Source: Saprospiraceae bacterium
Lineage (GTDB): Bacteria > Bacteroidota > Bacteroidia > Chitinophagales > Saprospiraceae
Direction: 5' to 3'
Assembly (NCBI GenBank): GCA_020629965.1
Contig: JAHDCG010000015.1
Span: 21,482-71,036 of the forward strand
DNA length: 49,555 bases
This document shows, in pieces, positions 10,601-16,800 of the stretch. Below the pieces are notes generated by a model. That model had not been told where the DNA came from. It was given only the letters and a program-made list of their open reading frames with translations, and searched no databases. The position numbers and the translations under genes are program-made. The first letter of the stretch is position 1, and each line of letters starts with the position of its first letter.

Positions 10601-10610
10601 GGTGGAGTGA
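4614..10610 (+). CDS. Giant multidomain secreted protein with glycosidase-like TIM barrel and T9SS domain
   Basis: 1998 residues. After a signal peptide (cleavage near NAYAQ), residues about 30-540 resemble a clan GH-A glycoside hydrolase: YYENWNEPDKW supplies the likely acid/base Glu214 and LWLSEFGYD the likely nucleophile Glu364. The family is not identifiable by eye (GH39-like at best). Then come FN3 (about 560-655), an F5/8-type-C-like domain (660-800), FN3 (810-896), a second F5/8-like domain (915-1056), a Cys-rich NDNDPCTEND module and thrombospondin type 3 calcium repeats (about 1085-1130). A SprB-like module, a discoidin domain (1178-1320), further TSP3 repeats (1375-1420) and a near-duplicate discoidin (1461-1604) follow. 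HYR (1664-1745), GEVED (1750-1900, ending YGEVEDYTLDV) and a T9SS type A tail (from about 1920) complete it. The many carbohydrate-binding-like modules suggest a cell-surface polysaccharide-degrading enzyme. The gene is GC-rich, in contrast to the cluster before it. Confidence 0.88.
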   Translation: MKATLRAFRCGAILCACLLFCPQNAYAQPLTMDGFIGINIQRDQSVEKMKAVGFVREYHPAPLDQGYPALNNITEDASPVYPFSQYKFNPSYQTQTIVPFDTYYADIQNNDIEVAVSMLQAFPWMFTDDDSPLLPQNPNTAAILEQKPMYPGDDPTDPNSYLAHADWLYQYAARYGNTNFSPLKTAAVVTPRLHPDEVPLTGLGTVRYYENWNEPDKWWYPQYPDTYFTPAEYAVMLSADYDGHQQTMGLLPDPENPGQEISVVGMKNADPTAKMVTAGLSDPDLDYIEGMTAWFEANRDPDGPNGTFPFEVLSIHHYSNTGQELNTLGEYGISPENDMVKQKLLPVSNYRDQHFPEVELWLSEFGYDIDPTSQQRVPWEGIGSADRQEIQAQWIIRSYLEIAASGFDRAMLYELRDACGGDICGLFQASGLTERDYSPRKSWYYVYTLKNVLSGYVYDAELSPCQTTDCAVDCPRVYRFVNPNNPADKVFALWSPTSCDKPAYTYNLDLEGANGGTLIEMNAPSTTGVKTALSGENIAVSVSERPVFIKTGAATNSPNVACLNNLQVSASTCSSVQLAWANTPGVSEIDVWTFPAGTTDFDLFHGNFIAEKIPAADGNFTVTGLTENTDYVFVCYARDAAGNVSAPCSVSGGTGEATCKITVNPAWIYDFSGANAVPDQLFDEQNAHDPICDDGGAPTSNFGIEYNQSAPISVSVDLQDYYRIDALYLYDANDFSNFKIEYAASPNGPWQTALDYTTAPFGIWQTFASIFPANMPLRWLRFTSAGDDRAQVGEIILCGEIADFDDNAVPPSPPLDFAHTFSSCNSLTLAWSATFDTDVVAYELQAGGETLTVPFAGQNYTAEISNLNTEITYNVSLRALDADGNYSAPLTVSAATLPAAECDADCATSCACQICLRPSWIQNLTPAAGIDPARLADEQDTNPVCGSGGVPLTEWGENYNANSGVPPMIAVVDLQQCYALSSVHVFDGSGEDFLTIEYKDADDEWQLLTEYLTDATFVWHEFENLTMTTRYLRLTKAGNQAKINEIAVCGVPAICGDCTIAVGTPCNDNDPCTENDVYDENCNCSGTFADADGDTICDSEDLCPTGDDLLDNDNDGTPNACDPTPDGEGGDSDDCDYLTLSANVTDASCAGNNEGAIELNLPNCPGGNGSGNNGGVNENLALTGTASQSSTNYDAPASRANDGNTNGNFWGGQTCSATTWEAQPWWEIDLGAVVNLQSVNVWNRSDCCAENLSNYYILVSETPFVSDNLNDILNQNGVTAYLESEAAAFPTTTQTPVAGRYVRVQRQGAGFLIAAEIEVIGAGGSSGGGCDFTFAWSDNAGDTAAPENLSAGNYQVTVSNTDGCSQTLNVTVGNAENDSDNDGICDSADQCPGADDNADNDNDGIPNGCDSTPDGGGDTDGCADWDLTFTVSDESCAGANDGVITLNLPCSDGGNTGGGDTENLALAGTASQSGTMWNAEADRANDGITNGNFWGANSVTGTQWGVQPWWQIDLGQSAQLQQINIWNRTDCCAESLSNYYVLVSENAFGDATLDELLADANVTTLQQNEAAGAPTEITTNATGRYVRIQLQGAGILSLAEVEIFGGDDGSADCDLSIIWNDNATATERENLAPGGYAVTVTDAAAGCAETATMTVAAGENCTGIVIYCPPHQSVDLPAGQEMTVLNWNDATATTTCAADGLTITQTAGATNGSTFSVGTNEEIIYTASDDCGNTATCSFILEVSGNIAEGEPAPENYCAANASHPWWQWISRVVFADIDHVSQKDGYGNYTATESPVNRGATYTFTGEPDYAWLPYDEHWRVWIDFNRDGDFGDAGELVLEDHGEGIITGDITIPLTASVGKTRMRIAMQDSEYAEPCGSFVYGEVEDYTLDVRAGGTGLQISESENVIEMRHELTKVNTGFSVYPNPTRGELNVVAHDFKGQIMTLRIADAYGRVLREREFAGETLRFDLRGFAAGLYFLVSEGEEGVIFWERVVVE
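8147..9430 (+). repeat. Duplicated discoidin-TSP3 coding module inside the giant gene
   Basis: The segment from 8147 (ENLALTGTASQSS) recurs about 850 nt later from 8997 (ENLALAGTASQSG). Shared landmarks include the WEIDLG/WQIDLG, NIWNRTDCCAE and SNYY.LVSE motifs, and near-identical DNA around TGGAATCGC...GATTGCTGCGCGGA. This points to an internal duplication. A separate older pair of F5/8-like domains lies at about 6600-7010 and 7357-7770. Confidence 0.85.
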
Positions 10611-10626
10611 GGTTTGTATTCGTTCG

Positions 10627-10700
10627 TTACCCCGGCATTTACATACCATGAGTGGCAAGCGGGGTTAAAGTGCTTCATGCCGTTGGCATTTTTTGGGGAG
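10627..10700 (+). repeat. Dispersed repeat, copy A, ending in a terminator hairpin
   Basis: Starting 16 nt after the stop of the giant gene, the sequence CCCCGGCATTTAC...AAGTGCTTCATGCCGTTGGCATTTTTT matches a second copy at 49461-49520 after another gene's stop. Its end, ATGCC-GTT-GGCAT followed by six Ts, is a small intrinsic terminator. It is probably a genome-wide REP-like element that also serves as a terminator. Confidence 0.75.
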
Positions 10701-10712
10701 GGGAGCCTCATC

Positions 10713-10776
10713 ATAGCATCGACTTTAGTCGATATGCTAATTCAAAAAGGAACTCATCGGTTAAAACCGATGCTAC
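10713..10776. repeat. Double-hairpin dispersed element
   Basis: Two adjacent near-perfect palindromes: TAGCATCGACT-TT-AGTCGATATGCTA, then CATCGGTT-AA-AACCGATG, joined by TTCAAAAAGGAACT. It ends exactly where an XRE reading frame begins. It resembles small non-autonomous repeats that insert into and interrupt genes. Confidence 0.7.
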
Positions 10777-10950
10777 GCAACCGCACGCAAAGAAGCCGGT
10801 CTGACCCAAGCGGAATTAGCGAAAAAAAGCGGAACGAGTAAGAACTATATTTCGCGTTTGGAAAACAATAAATCGGATATCGAATTATTGACGCTTACCA
10901 AAATCGTAGAAGGCGGATTGGGGAAGACGTTGCGGGTGGAGATTGGTTGA
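10777..10950 (+). pseudogene. Truncated XRE-family HTH regulator (HigA/HipB-like) remnant
   Basis: The frame 10777-10950 reads ...ARKEAGLTQAELAKKSG, then TSKNYISRLENNKSDIEL, and ends LGKTLRVEIG followed by TGA. This is the recognition-helix half of a Cro/C1-type helix-turn-helix domain of about 55 residues. It has no start codon: the frame emerges directly from the double-hairpin repeat at 10713-10776, which seems to have replaced the 5' end. No toxin gene lies next to it. It is probably a dead antitoxin or regulator. Confidence 0.75.
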
Positions 10951-11106
10951 AACTCAATATTCCCTCTCCCGATAAACTTCCCCCAACCCCAAAAAATACA
11001 CCACCTCCGCTTTCAAAACAAAATTAATCCAAGCCCGCCGCTCGAAGTCGATAGTTTCACTTTTCCTGAAAACCGGGAAAAGACCTCAACCAACGTAAAA
11101 AAACTC

Positions 11107-13497
11107 CTAAAACGGATACCCGAAAGCAAAGTTAAACTGCAGATTCTCCTGTCGGTATTCTCTGTCTCCGAGTTGAATTTCATCGCCCACAAAACGCTCG
11201 CCTTCCGGCAGAAAGGGCTTGACCAGAGGTACCCCGAAATCAAAACGCAGCAGTAAAATTTCAAAATCCAACCGGAAACCGATGCCCGTACCCACCGCCA
11301 ACTGACGGTAAAAACGGTCGATTTTAAATTGCTCCTGAAAACGGTCTTCGATATCATATACCTGCCACACATTGCCCGCATCCACAAAAGCGGCGACTTC
11401 GATGAGCGAGGTCACCTGATAGCGATACTCGACATTGGCTTCCAACTTTGCATTGCCGACCCCGACGAAGGGAAACTGAAAAGTACGACTCGGCGGTGTG
11501 CTGCCCGGTCCGACGTTGCGCGGAATAAAGGCGCGATTACTCGCCGGCCCGCCGACACTGTACAAATCGAAAAAGGGAACGATGCTGTTTTCGTTAAAAG
11601 GAAAAGTCACAAAGGGAGCAAAGCGCGCCGCCAACTGACTTTTTTTGCTGAAAACGCCCAAATACCGAAAATCCGGCTCGAAGATGAAATAGTTACTCTG
11701 CAACTGCTGCTCCGTAAAAATTTCGCTGCCGCCGCCCGTCAGTCGATTGCCGGCAAAAGCAAAACGGGTGCGCAACAGAAAGTTATCCTGCTTAAATCTT
11801 TTTTGCCGCGTGTCGATACTGAAAATGTATTCGGGCTTATAAAAAATCATATTATCGGTCGAAAGCGCAATTTGCGGCGTACTCGCCAACAGCGCCGTCG
11901 CTACCACAAAATCATCGGAAGGCTCGGTCTGCGACTCTTCGTAACTGCTGCGCTGAATCCCGAAACTCAACGGATTTAACTCATGCCGAATGTGTTGTTT
12001 TTTTCGCCAAATATAACCGAAAGAGAGTTCGGCGGTCAGTATGGAAAAATCGAGATTATAATCCGGATTGGTGCGCAAAAAATCCGCCAAATCGGGAAAT
12101 TCCTCCTGCAAAATATCCACATCGCCCGCAAAACGCAGTCCGTAACTCTGCTGCTGCAAATTAATTTTTCCCTGCGTGCTGCCGATAGTGCGGTCGCTGA
12201 AATACAGCAAATCGAAAGGAGACCACAAGCCCGGTTTTTGCACGGTTGCCAAAAGTTGATAACGGTTATTGGATGCCAAAGAGTCGTTGAGCGGTAAATT
12301 AAACGCGCCGGTGCCGCTGATGCGCAGCAGTTCGGAGCCGCGAAAAAGATTGCGATTGGTGTAGTTTATCGTCGCTTGCGGCGTAAAATATAAACCCGCC
12401 TGAAAAGACGCGCCGGGTTCGGCCTCTATGGTTCGTTTGGGTTTCGGAGTCAGTAAAATGCGGGCATCGAGCAACGAGTCGTTGTTCGGCAGCGTTTCGA
12501 AGCGCACACTAAAATATTTAAAAGTGTTCAGATTTGAAAGCCTTCTGAGCGTCGATTGGTGCAGTTCGGGGTCGTAGAGTTCGCCCGGTTTCAGCGTGAC
12601 CGCCTTTTTTAAAACTTCGGGTTTGACGATTAAATCTTTGTAAATAAAGGTGAAATTTCCCTCGGTAAGCGAGTCTTTTTGCAGGGTTTCATTACGCGAG
12701 TCCGAAATTTCGTAATCCGGTAAAATGCGAAAATGACCCACGTAGTAAGGCTTGAGCGCGGTCGGCGGCGTTTCGGGTTTAATGTCCAACAGTAAATGAA
12801 TGCTGCGGTCGGCGTAGGAAGTATCGGCCGTGAATTTCAGCATGTCGTCCGAAAAATAAAAATAACCCTGCGTCTTCATGTAGTTGGCGAGTCGCTTGCG
12901 TTCGACGCGCAGGGCTTCGAGTTGATAAGGCGTACCGATTTTTACCACCGACTTTTCCCGTTGCCCGTTCAGCAATTTACCGGCGCGGGGCGTTTTAACA
13001 TCATAAGTGATTTTTTCGACGCGGTAAGGTGCGTCGATGTTGACGGTGTAAGTTACATCTGCGGTGCGCAGCCGTTCGTGTTTATCGACCTCACTTTCGG
13101 TTTCGGCGTTAAAAAATCCGTTGTTAAAGGCAACGCTTTTCAGCACTTTTTCCATTTCTTCTTTCACAGCTTTGTCGTAAAGCACGGGAGCTTCCGCCAT
13201 TTTTTTCAGAAACACTACCTTATCTTTTTTCTTACTGTAAAAAGCGTTGTAAGCAATCAATCGCCACGGAATACCGAATAATTTGCGGTTCGGTTTCGGT
13301 CGCAGCGCAGTCGTCAGGTCGTATTCCAAATCACCGAGTTTAATGCTGTCCGCAACTTCGACTTTCACTTTTGCGCCCGTATAACGATAAGCCCCTTCGG
13401 GCAATGACTTTTTAAAAGAACAGGAAGTACCGGTCAAAGCGAGGAAAACCACGATGACGAAGAGAAAAAGGTAATATTTTTTTAGTGTAAAAGTCAT
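11107..13497 (-). CDS. tamL: TamL: lipoprotein-type Omp85 (BamA/TamA family) outer-membrane protein
   Basis: 796 residues. The N-terminus has a lipoprotein signal ending ALTGTSC (Cys26), as in Bacteroidota TamL, whereas proteobacterial TamA has an ordinary signal peptide. POTRA-like segments follow (about residues 40-370, for example VEKITYDVKT and GELYDPELHQSTLRRLSNL). The C-terminal half is an Omp85 beta-barrel, with SVGGPASNRAFIPRNVGPG as the VRGF/Y-like L6 region, VEYRYQVT, and a final strand LQFNFAFGYPF ending in an aromatic residue. It should sit in the outer membrane and work with the periplasm-spanning TamB encoded just upstream (tamB ends at 13812, both minus) in barrel assembly or phospholipid transport. 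About 310 bp of repeat DNA lies between the two genes. Confidence 0.9.
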   Translation of the reverse strand: MTFTLKKYYLFLFVIVVFLALTGTSCSFKKSLPEGAYRYTGAKVKVEVADSIKLGDLEYDLTTALRPKPNRKLFGIPWRLIAYNAFYSKKKDKVVFLKKMAEAPVLYDKAVKEEMEKVLKSVAFNNGFFNAETESEVDKHERLRTADVTYTVNIDAPYRVEKITYDVKTPRAGKLLNGQREKSVVKIGTPYQLEALRVERKRLANYMKTQGYFYFSDDMLKFTADTSYADRSIHLLLDIKPETPPTALKPYYVGHFRILPDYEISDSRNETLQKDSLTEGNFTFIYKDLIVKPEVLKKAVTLKPGELYDPELHQSTLRRLSNLNTFKYFSVRFETLPNNDSLLDARILLTPKPKRTIEAEPGASFQAGLYFTPQATINYTNRNLFRGSELLRISGTGAFNLPLNDSLASNNRYQLLATVQKPGLWSPFDLLYFSDRTIGSTQGKINLQQQSYGLRFAGDVDILQEEFPDLADFLRTNPDYNLDFSILTAELSFGYIWRKKQHIRHELNPLSFGIQRSSYEESQTEPSDDFVVATALLASTPQIALSTDNMIFYKPEYIFSIDTRQKRFKQDNFLLRTRFAFAGNRLTGGGSEIFTEQQLQSNYFIFEPDFRYLGVFSKKSQLAARFAPFVTFPFNENSIVPFFDLYSVGGPASNRAFIPRNVGPGSTPPSRTFQFPFVGVGNAKLEANVEYRYQVTSLIEVAAFVDAGNVWQVYDIEDRFQEQFKIDRFYRQLAVGTGIGFRLDFEILLLRFDFGVPLVKPFLPEGERFVGDEIQLGDREYRQENLQFNFAFGYPF

Positions 13498-13550
13498 TTA
13501 CTTTTTTGTTGATTAAGAGTTTAGGGGGTTTAGGCGTTTAGAATAACGCT

Positions 13551-13734
13551 GCGCAGTTAGCGCGAGGTTGCACCTCGTGCCTGCCATTCTCCCGCCTCCG
13601 GCGGAATCGCTTTTTGTGAAGTCAATAAATTTTCAAAAAACAGAATAACTTCGATAATCTTAATTATCATTTCATCACACCCGCCGGAGGCGGATAAATG
13701 CTAAACACGAGGCACAGCCTCGCGCTAACTGCGA
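13551..13734. repeat. Imperfect fold-back element between tamB and tamL
   Basis: GCAGTTAGCGCGAGG...CCTCGTG (from 13551) recurs in reverse complement at about 13703-13733, and CCCGCCTCCGGCGGA (about 13588) recurs inverted near 13678-13693. Each arm also folds on itself (CGAGG...CCTCG and CCGCC...GGCGG). The layout of roughly 180 bp is that of a MITE or compound REP element. It fills most of the 13498-13811 spacer; the rest is featureless. Confidence 0.75.
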
Positions 13735-13811
13735 ATTTGTACAGTCATTATATCACTAAACCGCCCGGCAAAACAACTCACGGTCAGGAAATTTTTCCAA
13801 CCACCCACCAA

Positions 13812-16800
13812 CTACTTCTCTTCCTTCTTTTTTCCAAACAACCGTAACTCATTAAAATCTTTACTAATCACCAACGCCGCTCCTGTTTTTACCACATCCG
13901 TCGCTAAAAAATCATTTTGGTCGGCGCGTTCGTTATACACTTTTACCCGCCAATTTCCGTTTTTCGTCAACGAATATTCCACCGTCAGATTATCGAGATA
14001 GACCTGCGTTTGCGAACTTTGGTCGTTGCTCTCGCTGCTCGTTTCGCCGTCGATGCTGATGACGAGACGGTCTTGAAAAAAGCGTTTGCGCACCGTCAGG
14101 TTGAGATTGGTTTCGTTGGTAGAATTTCCGCTCGCGTCGTAGCTGTCGTAGCTTTCCAAACCAAAATCCAATTCCACGAATTTGATATATTGATTGGCAA
14201 TGTTGTTGAGTTGCCCCGTGATTGCGTCGCCGATACTGCCCTGCGCGTTCAGCACGTTCGCGCCCACACTCAGGTCTTCCGAGACAAAACTGTTGAACAA
14301 AATCAAGCCGAAGGCCTGTTCGTTCATGCGGTTTTGGTTTTGCTGCAAACGGGCGAGTGCCGGGTCGATTTCGCTGTCCAAATCATTCCCGAATTCATCC
14401 GGATACAAAATATCCGTGGCGATGTCCGTTTTTTCCAAAGTTCCCGTTATCGACAGTTGCACGATGAAAGTCTGCGCCCGCCGCAACTGCGTTTCTTTGT
14501 CGGCGGAGACGTTGCTTTGCCCCGCGACCAGCGGATAAGCCGAGGCTTTGATGCGATATTGCACTTTCAAATCCAAATTCGGATTGTAAATATCACCCGT
14601 CCAAGAAAGTGAACTACCCGCTACCACATCGAATTTTCGCTTTACAAAATCGGCGTACACAAAATTGTAAACCCCTTCTTTCATCGTAAACGTTCCCGCC
14701 ATTTCCATGTCGCCGTTCGGAAACATCGAGAAGGACAAAAAGCCCTCGCCTTTGCCCGTAAAATAGTTGTTCATCACGGGGTCGATGACGGCGGTAAATT
14801 CTAAATTATCGTTCAATTCGAGATTGAGGCGCACCGTCAGGTTAAGTGCCTGTGCAATTTGCGATTTTATCGTGTCGGTCGGGTTAAACTCTAAACTGTC
14901 TTGCTCCAAACCGTTGACAAAAGTCACCACATCCTCTCCGTAATCGACGCTCGTGCTGCTCGCCGGCACCACGTAGGTCAGGTCGCTGCCCTTGCGCGGA
15001 CTCGCCGTCGCCTCTACCACCGGCGAGAAAATATCGCCCGTTACCTCCGCCGTCGCATCGACAATCATGGTGCCGTAGTAAAGTTCGTTGTCTTCTTTTT
15101 TGGTATTTAAAACCATGAAATTTTTCGCCGTCACATCCAAGTCGTATTCAAATTCCGTAAAATCTTCCGACAAAATAAAGGCGTCCAAAGTCGCTTTGTT
15201 GCCCGTGCTGTCGATGATTTCGTAGTTTTCAAAACGAATAACATTGCCGTCCAATTCTATTTTTTGCGGCCCGAAATCGAGCGGCGCGCCGAGTTGGTCG
15301 ATAGTGATGCCCGCGTCTTCCGTGCGCACAAAACCGACGAGCGAGGGGGCGGTAGCATTGCCCGTAATTTCCGCCTGCGCAACCAAAGTGCCGTGTAGAT
15401 TGTGCGCGATGTCTTCCAAGAAAACTTCAAACGGTGCGAGTTTTAACGCCTTGATGTCGGCATTCATATTTATTGCGTCCACAGGATTTGCCAAGTCGTA
15501 GAAACCTTTAATTTCGGCGTCGTTGCCCTCGCCTTTCAGCGCAAAGTCAATGTCGTAAGCCGAAATTTCGCGGCGGTTATTTACGTCGATACGCGCATCG
15601 CCGAGTTTTTGTCCGTAGAGTTTGGTGCTTTGTACCGTCAAATCCGCATCCACGCGCAAATCTCCGAGCGGATTATCGACCGTCACGGTACCGTTGATTC
15701 TGCCGCCGGCGAGGTCTTCCATTTGCACGGCTTCCAAGAGTTCTTCGATTTTAAAGCCTTCGAACGACGCGCGAATTTGCTCCTCGCTTACACTTTCCAA
15801 CGCCAACGCCTGCTTACCGTTCGTCAGTCGCCAATCGTTAATCAGAATATTTTCGGGCGAATAATAAATCTCGTTGTTCGGGCTGAAACGCCACGGGTCG
15901 TTGTTCAGCGTGATTTCTTCGGCAAAACGAATGCGGTATTTATCGGCCTCCGCCTCCGCAAAAGCCGTCAAATCCAAACGTGTCGCGCCCGTCGTATCGA
16001 CGTTTATCAGGTTGGCTTCAAAAACGCCGTCGTTCACTCCGCCCTGCAATTTCACGTCGCCCATATTGCCCGCGCCCGCCAATTGCAAACGCGCAATTTC
16101 GATTTGATAATTCAAAATATCCGCCGCCGTCGAAGCATCGCCCGTCAGATTTTCGATTTTATTTCCCGCGTAAATTATTTTCGGAAAATTCAAATAAGCC
16201 GTCAAATCCTCCTGCGCCGCCGCAAATCTGACTTTGAGTTCAAACGGGTCGATTTCCTCCAAACCCGGCACAATGCCCGAAGTCAAAATCGCCGTATTTT
16301 TCCATTGCGCCGTCGCTTGCAACACCGCATTCGACTCGGTCACGACGGGGTTCTCATTGCCTTTTTGAATAAAATCGTTAATCAAATTTGTCAGTTCCGT
16401 AACGATTTCGGCAAAATCGAAATTACCGTTCACATCCGCGTCCACCCAATCCGAGCGCACGACCACATCTTTTTTTAACCCCATAAAGTCCACGTCCGCT
16501 TTCATCGTTTGCAGCGTATAATCTTCGCCCTCGATGTCGAAAGTAAAGGCATTCAACAGCACATCCGCCGTCATATTTGACAGGCTGTCGTAGCGCGCAT
16601 CCGCGTCAAAATTTCCGTCCATGATAATCGGATAGCGGACGTAAGGAATGTCTTTAAAATCAAAATTCGTAAATTTTCCGTCGGCGCGGTATTTATTTTT
16701 CATGTCAAAAAAAGCGACCAAATCTGCCTTGCCGGCAATGTCATTGAAGTCGATATCTGCGGTCACTCCGGCGGGGTCGAGTTTGATATTTCCCTGCAAA

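Noticed and set aside
10955-11081. Minus-strand frame of about 42 codons ending RRAWINFVLKAEVVYFLGL...
   Set aside because: It reads like the tail of a real protein, but it has no start codon, begins after a stop and matches no family I can name. It may be a remnant; not enough to annotate.
11329-13281. Plus-strand open frames antisense to tamL
   Set aside because: No recognisable domains; tamL explains the DNA.
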